From CAVVFX01 sp963747535 (GTDB lineage: Bacteria; Acidobacteriota; Terriglobia; Bryobacterales; Bryobacteraceae), in the NCBI GenBank assembly GCA_963747535.1, contig CAVVFX010000006.1, positions 1,364,001 through 1,428,000 of the forward strand: DNA of 64,000 nt. Direction: 5' to 3'. Positions 52,732-61,126 of the stretch are shown in pieces (positions within the stretch are counted from its first letter, which is position 1; the number at the start of each line of letters is the position of its first letter). The position numbers and the translations under genes were made by a program. Below the pieces are notes generated by a model. The model worked only from the letters and a program-made list of their open reading frames with translations, was not told the DNA's origin and ran no database searches.

Positions 52732-54546
52732 CTACGGATGTTGACGCACGTTCCTCTCAGCCGCTAACCGCGGAGCCGGCACGCGGCGCAGAGTTTTCGC
52801 TGACGGTGCGGCCCCCCCGTTCGCTGCGGGCGATACGGTCGTCCCGTCTAACGGGCCCAATTCCGGGTAGGGCGAGACAGCGGGAGGATTTTTGTCGGGT
52901 TCGACGAGCCAGACACGGCGCTCTTTGAAATAGTCCATCAGTTTTCGATTGCTCTCCGGGCTCATCTCCCGGGCCCATACGACCTTTGCACCGTCGATAT
53001 CGGGTTCGTTGTAGACCCATTCGTCGTAATAGTGGTGATTGGGTGCGTAACGGACAATCAACAGGTGTTTCCCTGGGCGCGTTTGCAAGTCGGAGGCTAT
53101 CTTGGCGCGCGGAATTCCTACCGGCTCAGATCCATACCAAAGGGCAGGATGTCCATCGAATCGGATGTGCAGGGGCTGGGCCGCCACGCGAAAGGCGGCG
53201 GCCACCAAGCAGACGATGGGAATGATGCGGATCAGGAATCGCCCTGCCGGCTCTCCGTTTACCGTCACGGTGCGGAAATGGCGCATACATTGGAGCATGA
53301 CCACGTACAAGATACCGGTCACGGGTCCGGTATAACGGGGAAAGTAGAATACGTTGACGACCACGCCCAGACTGACGATGGGCGCCACGATCAGCAGGCT
53401 GCGGATTCGACGGTCGAGGAAAATCTTAGGTAGCATGATCAACGGGGGCAGCAGAGCGAAGGCAAAGAAGAACGTACCAGCCATGCCGATCTTGCGGAAG
53501 GTCTCCTTGATAAAGCCCCCCAAGCTCCTCATCCGCATGAACACATCTGCTTCCCTCGAAGCATAGAACTCGCGCATCTCCTTATGCCGGTAGACGGGCT
53601 CGGGCTTGAGATTTTGCCAGATGAAGTACGGCGCGACCGCGTAGGTAGCCCGGTTAATCTGATACGGGACCGTCAGCGGGTTTCCGAACACGCGCCAGTT
53701 GTAGTAACCCATGGCGGCAACAACAACCAGGAGGGTCGCCAAAACCGGCATCCAAAACTGCCGCCAGGGAAGCGGAACCGGTCTCTTTCGAGTCTCGTAA
53801 AAAAAGGCGGCAATCACGCCAAGCCCCAGCCAGAGCCCTTCCCATGGCCGGTGATTCGCAAGAATTGCGAAGCCCGCAGCCAGAGCGAGACTAAGCGGTA
53901 CCGTTCTTTTCTTGAGTAGCCGGGGAAAGGCCCCCAGCACCAGAGCGCCGCCAATTGCCGCTACCGCGCCTCCATAATAAGAGTCGATCCACTCGCTGAA
54001 CAGGGCGATCCGGATCACACAAAGCAGCCCACCGAGGAACGCCCAGCCCGGAGGAAGCCAGCCTTGGAGCATCCAGCAGATCGCGGCGCACATCGCGCCG
54101 CAACTCAACCACACGCCGAACCAGGGATGGCCCAGGAGCACCTTGCCCGCGGCGAGCACGAGCCCTTGAGCGGGAGGATACATGGACATATAAGTAGGAA
54201 ACTGATCGATCTGCAGGCTCTCAAAATGTTCCCACATCGGATGGGTCGGATTGGTGAGCCGCCCGGATGCGAAAGTCTCTCCCGCCAGGAGGTAACTGAA
54301 TTCATCGCCGACAAAGGGGTGAGGAAACGGGCTGACCGGCAGAATCGCCAGTCTGCCGAGAAGGGCGGTCGCCCCGACGATGAGGATGGCAGCGGTCCGC
54401 TTTCGGGCTACACGATTGAAGGCGATCCCGGCCCGCCGGAACCAGCGCGACCCCAGCCGGGGAGCCAAGAACGCCAAGGCAACAGCGAGCAACGTGATGG
54501 AGGCTTCGATGGCAAATAGCGAAAGGTCGCCTGTGGGGTGTGTCAT
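52732..54546 (-). CDS. Polytopic membrane glycosyltransferase, PMT/ArnT-like (GT-C)
   Basis: 604 residues with about ten membrane helices. The first large periplasmic loop carries PFVGDEFSYLLAGETFASGR, in which the Asp-Glu pair matches the catalytic acidic motif of GT39/GT83 enzymes. Later sequence MSMYPPAQGLVLAAGKVLLG is also typical. The C-terminal 150 residues are soluble (IVRYAPNHHYYDEWVYNEPD) and probably periplasmic. It would move a sugar from a polyprenyl-phosphate donor to an acceptor. No neighbour gives the acceptor. Confidence 0.75.
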   Translation of the reverse strand: MTHPTGDLSLFAIEASITLLAVALAFLAPRLGSRWFRRAGIAFNRVARKRTAAILIVGATALLGRLAILPVSPFPHPFVGDEFSYLLAGETFASGRLTNPTHPMWEHFESLQIDQFPTYMSMYPPAQGLVLAAGKVLLGHPWFGVWLSCGAMCAAICWMLQGWLPPGWAFLGGLLCVIRIALFSEWIDSYYGGAVAAIGGALVLGAFPRLLKKRTVPLSLALAAGFAILANHRPWEGLWLGLGVIAAFFYETRKRPVPLPWRQFWMPVLATLLVVVAAMGYYNWRVFGNPLTVPYQINRATYAVAPYFIWQNLKPEPVYRHKEMREFYASREADVFMRMRSLGGFIKETFRKIGMAGTFFFAFALLPPLIMLPKIFLDRRIRSLLIVAPIVSLGVVVNVFYFPRYTGPVTGILYVVMLQCMRHFRTVTVNGEPAGRFLIRIIPIVCLVAAAFRVAAQPLHIRFDGHPALWYGSEPVGIPRAKIASDLQTRPGKHLLIVRYAPNHHYYDEWVYNEPDIDGAKVVWAREMSPESNRKLMDYFKERRVWLVEPDKNPPAVSPYPELGPLDGTTVSPAANGGAAPSAKTLRRVPAPRLAAERNVRQHP

Positions 54547-55175
54547 TCAAAAGCGCTTGATCGATCGAGTTCGACAATGCAATTTGGTAGCCAGCGCTAA
54601 TTGTCACCATTGCAGCAAAGCCGGCGCGAACAGCAGCAGGGAAGATGAATCCGCTTTGTTTTACCGCTGGAATCCCACAGGAGCCGGACAATGATCTTCG
54701 ACGAGGTCGTATACTGGCTGGCCGACGGCTGCTGCGCAGCCGGGCAGACCACAAACGGCGATGGTCTGCCCCGCGGCAGTTGATAAGTACGACGGAGACG
54801 CTCAACCCGGCACCACGCAACGCAACGGATGGCGGTCCTCCGATATGTGGGCGTCTCCGCCGCGCTTACTCATTGCAATTCAGAAGCCGCCGATCTTGCA
54901 CCCATGTTTTCATGCAAATGGGAATAATACACGATTTGCGGAGTGGTGCGATTCGCATGCAATGATTTACAGTACGTACACTGGCGTTTACGGCAGTTGA
55001 CAACGCCGCTTCACGAAAGCGGTCATTCCAGGCTCAGACGCGATGGTGCTCAGGATGCTTACACGTTTGATTTCATGGAGCGCCACGTTTACACTCAAAC
55101 CGGGTTTGATCCTACCCGTAATGTCGTCGAGCATCAACCAGTTGGAGTCGAACGGCGCCCGGAGGGACGGATTCG
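54547..55175. other. 629-base intergenic region between divergent genes, with repeat copy 6
   Basis: No gene is seen. The region contains a repeat copy at 54725-54780 and otherwise unremarkable sequence. It must hold the divergent promoters for the PMT-like gene and the Tad locus. The part near 54940-55010 is relatively A/T-rich, but I cannot name promoter boxes with confidence. Confidence 0.5.
54725..54780 (+). repeat. Dispersed two-hairpin repeat, copy 6
   Basis: GGCTGCTGCGCAGCCGGG followed by CAGACCACAAACGGCGATGG and TCTGCCCCGCGG. Both stems are perfect, and this is one of the cleanest copies. Confidence 0.8.
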
Positions 55176-56135
55176 ATGCAAGTGAATATGCGGGCCGAGC
55201 CGAGGCGGCGCTGCCGGAAGAGTTATTCCATTTCCTGGCGAGATGAAGACGGAGTCACACGTTCGGCCCAGGCCGTGGGGGTGGATCTCTCGCGTTCCGG
55301 CGTCGGCATCCGGTGCTCCGCGGAGGTGCCACCGGGCGTCACTGTGTACATTCAAGACCAGGATAATCATCTTGCCGGATATAGCGTGGTCCGGCATTGT
55401 ACGCCGCGCGGCGGCGCTTACTTCATTGGCCTCGAATTGAACGAAGAAGCCAGGAAAAACGTCGTGCCTCCAGAGGATGATGCCGGCGACTATTACGAGT
55501 TTCTCCAAATCAGTCCCAAAGCCGAGCCCGTAACCATCCACCGTGTTTACCGCTTCCTCGCCGCCCGGTTCCATCCGGACAACCCGGAAACGGGCGATCC
55601 GGAGAAGTTCCTGCTGTTAAACCGCGCGTATGCGGTGCTCTCCGACCCCGAGCGCCGCGCCGAATACGATGGCGGCATTGAAGGTAGAGTCCGGCCGATT
55701 CCAGCTTTCGAGTCGGTGGATTTCATGGACGGCGTGGAAGGAGAGGTGAACCGCAGGTTGGCGGTGTTGTCATTGCTCTATAGGCGTTGCCGCGCGAACG
55801 TCGAGAACCCGAAGGTCACCCTAGCAGAGGTGGAAACGCTCATGGGATTCCCCCGTGAGTACCTGGATTTCACCACCTGGTATCTCCGGAGCAAGAAATA
55901 CATCACACGGGAGGATAACTCCGACTTTGCCCTGACCGTACACGGAGTGGATTATGTGGAAGAGAACTATTCGAAGCTTCCAATTCTCCGCAGGCTGCTG
56001 AATGCGGGCACGGGCGAGCGCGGGGGCAACGGGCCCGAAGGTCGAGCCGGCAGCGAAGCGCAAACCCATGGCGAAGAAACCTTCATTCTTACCTCGGGCG
56101 AAAGCGCCAATGAAGAGTTACCTAATGAAGAATAG
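55176..56135 (+). CDS. PilZ - DnaJ (J-domain) fusion protein
   Basis: 319 residues. Residues 5-100 form a PilZ domain with RRRCR (RxxxR) and VDLSRSGVGI (DxSxxG), the cyclic-di-GMP contacts. Residues about 108-170 form a J-domain with YYEFLQISPKAEPVTIHRVY, the HPD tripeptide in ARFHPDNPETGD, and NRAYAVLSDPERRAEYD. A helical C-terminal region (about 180-280) includes VETLMGFPREYLDFTTWYLR, which looks like a winged-helix-type or helper domain. GGAGGGA at 55161-55167 supports the ATG. It could recruit an Hsp70 in response to cyclic-di-GMP at the pilus locus (inference). Confidence 0.87.
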   Translation: MQVNMRAEPRRRCRKSYSISWRDEDGVTRSAQAVGVDLSRSGVGIRCSAEVPPGVTVYIQDQDNHLAGYSVVRHCTPRGGAYFIGLELNEEARKNVVPPEDDAGDYYEFLQISPKAEPVTIHRVYRFLAARFHPDNPETGDPEKFLLLNRAYAVLSDPERRAEYDGGIEGRVRPIPAFESVDFMDGVEGEVNRRLAVLSLLYRRCRANVENPKVTLAEVETLMGFPREYLDFTTWYLRSKKYITREDNSDFALTVHGVDYVEENYSKLPILRRLLNAGTGERGGNGPEGRAGSEAQTHGEETFILTSGESANEELPNEE

Positions 56136-56203
56136 CGCATTACGCATCCCTGGATTCTCAATGCCGTCACCTTGTATACGCAACGTCACTTTGCCCGTCG
56201 CCG

Positions 56204-56250
56204 AATGTATACCATCGGAAACATTGCCGGGGATGAGTCCGTCGGGTAGT
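56204..56250 (+). other. Leader motif upstream of flp1, related to 56602-56640
   Basis: AATGTATACCATCGGAAA ... CCGTCGGGTAGT. The order of short blocks (ATGTAT, CCATCGGA, CCGTCGGGT) recurs upstream of the second pilin gene at 56602-56640. It may reflect duplication of the pilin with its leader, or a shared RNA or protein site. Confidence 0.4.
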
Positions 56251-56358
56251 AATGTCAAACCATTGATAAACAAGGATTACCCTTCCGGCGACGTTTGGGT
56301 TCTCAAATTGCCTTATCTTCTGCGTCCCAAACTGGGAACAAAAATCGGAGAACAAGAG

Positions 56359-56553
56359 ATGAACAAATTGATGACGAAGCTGTACCTGACGTTTCAGGCC
56401 CTGCGGGAAGAGCACGGCCAGGATCTGATCGAATACGTACTGATTGGCGGAATAGTCGCGCTTGGGGCGGTTGCCGGAATGAGTAGCTTTGCCACCCAGA
56501 TTAACACCGCATTCAACAGCATCGGAACCAAGATGAGCAGCTACGTCGCCTAG
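56359..56553 (+). CDS. flp: Flp-family type IVb pilin 1
   Basis: A 64-residue prepilin. The short charged leader ends before the cleavage-like site in ALREEHGQDLIEYVLIGG, with the conserved Glu and Tyr (GQDLIEY) of Flp pilins and the hydrophobic helix IGGIVALGAVAGMSSF. GGAG at 56347-56350 supports the ATG at 56359. The CpaA peptidase encoded nearby should process it. Confidence 0.92.
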   Translation: MNKLMTKLYLTFQALREEHGQDLIEYVLIGGIVALGAVAGMSSFATQINTAFNSIGTKMSSYVA

Positions 56554-56679
56554 CGGCTGAGAGGGTCCGGTGGTTCGACAACATTTGTTAAGCCGAGGCT
56601 GCGATGTATTTTCCATCGGAGAGTGAACCCGTCGGGTTTTGGGGATTGTGTCCTCACCAGGAATGTGGAGCAAAACAAT

Positions 56680-56715
56680 CCCCGCTGCCTTTTAGCGCCA
56701 CTGCGGGGGGCTAAC
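56680..56715 (+). terminator. Possible attenuator hairpin between the two pilin genes
   Basis: CCCCGC at 56682-56687 can pair with GCGGGG at 56703-56708 across a 15-base loop. No T-run follows, so it is at most an RNA processing or attenuation structure. Confidence 0.3.
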
Positions 56716-56745
56716 AGGGCCGATTGGAACGATTCGAGAACCTAA

Positions 56746-56940
56746 ATGAAGAAGCCTACGCTTAAGGTGTATTTACTGTTTCAGGCCTTGCGGCAAGAAC
56801 AGGGTGGGGAACTGATCGAATACATCCTCATCGGCGGCGTCGTCGCGCTTGGGGTAGTTGCGGGCATGTCGGCTTTTGTCAGTGACATTAATGCAGCATT
56901 TACGAACCTCGGAACCAAGCTCACGAGCTACGCGGGTTAA
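56746..56940 (+). CDS. flp: Flp-family type IVb pilin 2
   Basis: A 64-residue prepilin, very similar to the preceding one: QALRQEQGGELIEYILIGG and VVALGVVAGMSAFVSDINAA. Same length and 192 bases downstream, so it is a tandem duplicate. Between the two lies a GC-rich inverted sequence (CCCCGC at 56682 and GCGGGG at 56703) that could attenuate transcription and set relative pilin levels. Confidence 0.92.
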   Translation: MKKPTLKVYLLFQALRQEQGGELIEYILIGGVVALGVVAGMSAFVSDINAAFTNLGTKLTSYAG

Positions 56941-56999
56941 CAGAGTGTGAGAGGGGTCCCAATGCCAGACAAGCTTTTGGGGAGTGTAACACGGAGATC

Positions 57000-57518
57000 A
57001 TGATGGAATCCATCGCCTTGGGGCCGACGATTTTGGCGTTGGGAATAGCCTGCTTCACGGACATCCGTAGCAGGAGAATTCCCAACGCCCTGGTGGTGCC
57101 TTTTGCTTTGTCAGGTCTGGCCGCCAACTGCTTTACTCAAGGGCTTACCGGCCTATGGCACAGCGTGGGCGGCATTTGCGTCGCTGGTGTCGTGTGCGGC
57201 TTATTCTGCTATCTCCGTGGGATGGGAATGGGAGATTTGAAGCTCTGCGCTGCGATCGGCGCGTGGATCGGTCCCGAGCAACTTGCGTTCGCGCTGGTAA
57301 TGACGTTCATTGCCGGCGCGGTCATTGGGATCGTCTGGGCGCTTTGCACTAAGTCTCTGTTGAGATCTCTGGATAGTACAGGCGATCTAGTGTCCGGCTT
57401 CGCAAAGCGCGGGATTCGTCCGCATGATTCGATTGTTTTGGAAAATCCCAAGGCTCTAAGAATTCCGTACGCTCCGGCAATAGCGTTCGGAACGTTGTTT
57501 TCCTTTTTGGCCTTCTAA
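57000..57518 (+). CDS. cpaA: Prepilin peptidase CpaA/TadV
   Basis: A 172-residue A24-family aspartic membrane peptidase that processes Flp and Tad pseudopilins. The two catalytic Asp lie in CFTDIRSRRIPN and GMGMGDLKL. About five membrane helices. A second ATG at 57003 is in frame. It lacks the N-methyltransferase half of PilD, as usual for Tad systems. It is 59 bases after flp2 and followed by cpaE after 13 bases. Confidence 0.93.
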   Translation: MMESIALGPTILALGIACFTDIRSRRIPNALVVPFALSGLAANCFTQGLTGLWHSVGGICVAGVVCGLFCYLRGMGMGDLKLCAAIGAWIGPEQLAFALVMTFIAGAVIGIVWALCTKSLLRSLDSTGDLVSGFAKRGIRPHDSIVLENPKALRIPYAPAIAFGTLFSFLAF

Positions 57519-57531
57519 TACCGAATATAAT

Positions 57532-58791
57532 ATGACGGCAAAAGGAGTCGAACTTGCGATGAGTCGGAGTGATGAGTATCAGGAGGTTAACATTCCCGTG
57601 AGCTCGCCTCAGCAGGTTATAAGAATGAAGCCGGTATCCGTTGTCATGATGGGGCCCGATGACGCGCGGCGACGTCAGCTTGTCGACGCGTTAGGGAAGA
57701 ATCAGGCTACCGTGATCCGGGAATTTGGCTCGTATCCGAATCTCAATCATCTGGTCAAAGCGACAGGTTTGAATTGCGACATCGTCATGATCGACCTCGA
57801 TGCCGATCCGGAGACGGCACTCGATCTGGTGGAGAACATCTGCGCCCGTAACGCCTCGATCACGGTTATGGTGTATTCGCAGGTGGCACAACCCAACTTG
57901 CTGGTGCGCTGCATGCGCGCCGGAGCCCGGGAATTCCTGGTCGAACCGATTTCACCCGATGCCCTTGCCGAAGCACTGATCCGGGCGGCAGCGCGCCGCC
58001 AGGAACTCGACCGGCATAAGAAACTCAGCGGACAAATGCTGGTCTTCTTTGGCAGCAAGGGGGGGGCGGGAGTCACCACGCTGGCCAGCAATTTCGCTCT
58101 CGCGTTAACCAGGGAGTCCGGCAAGAAGGTCGCGCTGATTGACCTGAATCTGCAACTCGGCGACGCGGCGCTCGTCCTGGGGATGAAGCCCCGATTTTCG
58201 GTCCGCGACGCGCTGTTGAATTCCCACCGGTTAGATTCCGAATTCGTTTCTACTCTGCTCACCACTCACAGTTCCGGCCTGGCCGTCTTGTCTGCCGCGG
58301 ACGAATACTCACCCGCCATGGCGACCGAGGACGGAGGTCTGGAAAAGCTCCTGTACATTCTGCAGGACCAGTTTGCCTACCTGGTGGTGGACGCCGGCTC
58401 GGCCGTCGCGGCCGGCGCTCCGGCGGTGGCCGAATTGGCCGATGCCATCTACCTGGTTACACAGGTGGACATTCCGTCCCTGAGAAACGCCCAAAGAGTC
58501 ATTGCCCACCTTCAGTCCACGATGCAGGATGGACGGCGGCTCGAAGTCGTGGTCAATCGTTACGATGGCAAGAAGATCGAGATCAGCCAGGAGAGCATCG
58601 AGAAGACGCTCTCCGAGCCGATGAAATGGAAGGTGCCGAACGACTATGCTGCGGTACACCGGTCCCAAAACACCGGGATTCCGCTGGTTTCCGAGAATTT
58701 AGCGATTTCGAAAGTTTTGCTTCAAATGGCTAAGGCAGCTTGCGGTAAGGACACTAGCACCCCGAAAAGGAGATTCAGCTTGTTTGGCTAA
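57532..58791 (+). CDS. cpaE: Pilus assembly protein CpaE/TadZ
   Basis: A 419-residue ParA/MinD-like ATPase that places the Tad machine at the pole. The N-terminal receiver-like domain (VSVVMMGPDDARRRQLVDAL, IDLDADPETAL) is followed by the deviant Walker A FFGSKGGAGVTTLASNFALA and LIDLNLQLGDAALVLGM. The C-terminal part has NRYDGKKIEIS and NDYAAVHRSQNTGIPLV. A downstream ATG at 57559 is possible. Normal length. Confidence 0.92.
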   Translation: MTAKGVELAMSRSDEYQEVNIPVSSPQQVIRMKPVSVVMMGPDDARRRQLVDALGKNQATVIREFGSYPNLNHLVKATGLNCDIVMIDLDADPETALDLVENICARNASITVMVYSQVAQPNLLVRCMRAGAREFLVEPISPDALAEALIRAAARRQELDRHKKLSGQMLVFFGSKGGAGVTTLASNFALALTRESGKKVALIDLNLQLGDAALVLGMKPRFSVRDALLNSHRLDSEFVSTLLTTHSSGLAVLSAADEYSPAMATEDGGLEKLLYILQDQFAYLVVDAGSAVAAGAPAVAELADAIYLVTQVDIPSLRNAQRVIAHLQSTMQDGRRLEVVVNRYDGKKIEISQESIEKTLSEPMKWKVPNDYAAVHRSQNTGIPLVSENLAISKVLLQMAKAACGKDTSTPKRRFSLFG

Positions 58792-58862
58792 TACGCGGGT
58801 TCCGCAGGCTTGCTGTGTGAATTCTGAACCCGGTCTCTACCAGGAATCTGATTTGAAGGCAT

Positions 58863-60143
58863 ATGGATCAATTCGATTTTGAACAGATAAAGACGGATGT
58901 GCACCGCACGCTGCTCTCCAAGATGGACCTGGAGAAGTTATCGACCGTCCAGAACGGGCGTGCGCGTCAAGCGGTCGCGAACCTGGTGCAGGAGATCGTC
59001 GCGAAGGACAAGGTGCCGCTGAATGCCGCTGAAAAGGACCGGCTGCAGTCGGATCTGCTGGATGAGGTGTTCGGCCTCGGTCCACTAGAACCGCTCCTCA
59101 ACGACGACACCATTTCCGACATTCTGGTGAACCGGAAGGACCTCATCTATGTTGAAAGGAACGGCGTGCTGGAGAAGGCCAACGCCCGGTTCCGGGACGA
59201 CCGGCATTTATTGCAGATCATCGACCGGATTGTAGGCCAGGTCGGCCGCCGCATCGATGAATCGTCTCCGATGGTCGATGCAAGATTGCCCGACGGCTCG
59301 CGCGTCAATGCAATTATTCCACCGCTGGCTCTCGATGGACCTTCGCTCTCCATTCGGCGTTTCGGAAGTATTCCGATCACGTCGGAAAGACTGCTCGAAT
59401 TCCGAAGCATGTCGGCGGAAATGCTGGAGATCCTGAAGGCCGCAGTCCGCGCGAGAATCGGGATTCTGATCTCGGGAGGCACTGGAGCCGGCAAAACGAC
59501 ATTGTTGAACGTTCTTTCGCGTTATATTCCCGAGTCGGAACGCCTGGTCACCATTGAAGACGCCGCCGAGTTACAGCTTCAACAGGAGAACGTCGTGCGG
59601 CTGGAGACAAGGCCTCCGAATGTGGAGGGGAACGGCGCGGTGCGGCAGCGGCAGTTGTTGATCAACGCCCTCCGTATGCGGCCGGACCGGATCATCGTGG
59701 GTGAGGTCCGCGGCGAGGAAGCCTTCGACATGCTGCAGGCGATGAACACAGGACACGAAGGCTCCATGACCACCATCCACGCGAACTCCCCACGCGATGC
59801 TTTGGCGCGCCTTGAATCGATGGTTGCCATGGGCAACTTGAACCTGCCCGAGAAAGCCGTCCGCCAGCAGATGGCTTCGGCGATCTCGCTGGTCGTACAA
59901 GCCAGCCGGATGAGCGATGGGAGCCGACGGATCACCAGCATTGCGGAGATCAGCGGCATGGACGAAGACGTGATCTCGATGCAGGAAATCTTCACGTTCA
60001 GTCGCAAGGGCATTGGGCCAAATGGCAAGGTGCTGGGTGCATTCCAGCCCAGCCGGATTCGTCCGAGGTTCATCGAGCGGCTCCGTTTATCGGGGATCAC
60101 GCTCTCTCCGCAGGTGTTCGAAACGTCCATGGAGGTTGCGTGA
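58863..60143 (+). CDS. cpaF: Tad secretion ATPase CpaF/TadA
   Basis: A 426-residue type II/IV secretion ATPase that drives Flp pilus assembly. Walker A GGTGAGKTTLLNVL, Asp box ITIEDAAEL-like VTIEDAAELQL, Walker B RPDRIIVGEVRGEEAFDML and His box GHEGSMTTIHANSPRDAL are all intact. The ATG at 58863 follows a 71-base gap. The tadB start lies one base after its stop. Confidence 0.95.
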   Translation: MDQFDFEQIKTDVHRTLLSKMDLEKLSTVQNGRARQAVANLVQEIVAKDKVPLNAAEKDRLQSDLLDEVFGLGPLEPLLNDDTISDILVNRKDLIYVERNGVLEKANARFRDDRHLLQIIDRIVGQVGRRIDESSPMVDARLPDGSRVNAIIPPLALDGPSLSIRRFGSIPITSERLLEFRSMSAEMLEILKAAVRARIGILISGGTGAGKTTLLNVLSRYIPESERLVTIEDAAELQLQQENVVRLETRPPNVEGNGAVRQRQLLINALRMRPDRIIVGEVRGEEAFDMLQAMNTGHEGSMTTIHANSPRDALARLESMVAMGNLNLPEKAVRQQMASAISLVVQASRMSDGSRRITSIAEISGMDEDVISMQEIFTFSRKGIGPNGKVLGAFQPSRIRPRFIERLRLSGITLSPQVFETSMEVA

Positions 60144-60144
60144 G

Positions 60145-61116
60145 ATGCTGACAATCGTCACCGTAGTTTTCATCGCGGCATTCCTGGTCGTTTTGCTGAT
60201 TTCCCTGGCTTTGATCCCTGGATCGCCACGGGATTTGGAACAGACCCGGGTCAGGTTCGAGGCGATCGGGGGGGCTTCGACGGCGGGACGCGAGATCGAA
60301 GTTGTCAACATTCTGAAGGAAGAAGCTCTGAGCTCGATTCCGTGGCTGAACGAATTGCTGCACACGTTCAATGTCTTCCCCGCCATGAGGAAAATTCTGC
60401 GCCAGGCAAACGTCGAATGGGATATCAGCACGCTCATCTCTGCGTCCATTGTGTTATGGGCGTTCGGCGCAATCCTGGTATACCTGCGTTCTGGCGCGGT
60501 TGTAATTTCTCTTGTTTTGGGCTCTATTCTGGTGGCTGTTCCGTGGATGGTGGTACTGCGCAGGCGGCAGAAGCGTTTTGAGGAGTTTGAGGAGAAGCTT
60601 CCCGAAACTCTCGACCTGATTGTGAGCGCGATCCGCGCGGGTCACGGATTCACTTCGGCGATGGGTCTCGCCTCCAAAGAGAGCAGCGAACCGATCGCCG
60701 GCGAACTCCGGCAGTGCTACGACGAGCAGAATTTCGGTCTCGACTTGCGGCTCGCGATGAACAACCTTGCCGACCGCGTCCCGATCCCCGACGTTCAATT
60801 GATCGTCTCGGCCGTTCTGATCCAGAAGGAAAGCGGAGGCAACCTGGCTGAAGTCCTGGACAAGGTTTCCTATATTATCCGGGAGCGTTTCCGTTTGAAG
60901 CGACAGGTCCGCGTGCATACCGCGCAGGGCCGCATGACGGGCTGGATTCTGTCATTCGCGCCGGTCATATTTGGTACACTCCTGTATCTTTTAAACCCGG
61001 CTCGTATGGCTATTCTCTGGCAACGGCCGATCGGTATCAAGATGTTATGGGGCGCACTCTTCATGGATCTGATCGGAGCGATGATTATCCGGAAGATTGT
61101 TCGCCCCCGCGTCTGA
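60145..61116 (+). CDS. tadB: Tad inner-membrane platform protein TadB
   Basis: A 323-residue GspF-domain protein with an N-terminal helix (TIVTVVFIAAFLVVLLISLA), two central helices and a C-terminal pair. The GspF motif LPETLDLIVSAIRAGHGFTS and LIVSAVLIQKESGGNLAEVL are clear. With TadC it forms the platform on which CpaF acts. The ATG at 60145 is one base after the cpaF stop. An upstream frame inside cpaF is rejected. Confidence 0.93.
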   Translation: MLTIVTVVFIAAFLVVLLISLALIPGSPRDLEQTRVRFEAIGGASTAGREIEVVNILKEEALSSIPWLNELLHTFNVFPAMRKILRQANVEWDISTLISASIVLWAFGAILVYLRSGAVVISLVLGSILVAVPWMVVLRRRQKRFEEFEEKLPETLDLIVSAIRAGHGFTSAMGLASKESSEPIAGELRQCYDEQNFGLDLRLAMNNLADRVPIPDVQLIVSAVLIQKESGGNLAEVLDKVSYIIRERFRLKRQVRVHTAQGRMTGWILSFAPVIFGTLLYLLNPARMAILWQRPIGIKMLWGALFMDLIGAMIIRKIVRPRV

Positions 61117-61126
61117 GGGGAATTTT

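Noticed and set aside
56136..56358. Cyclic-di-GMP (GEMM) riboswitch upstream of flp1
   Set aside because: The shared leader blocks lack the conserved GEMM core, and I could not fold the expected junction.
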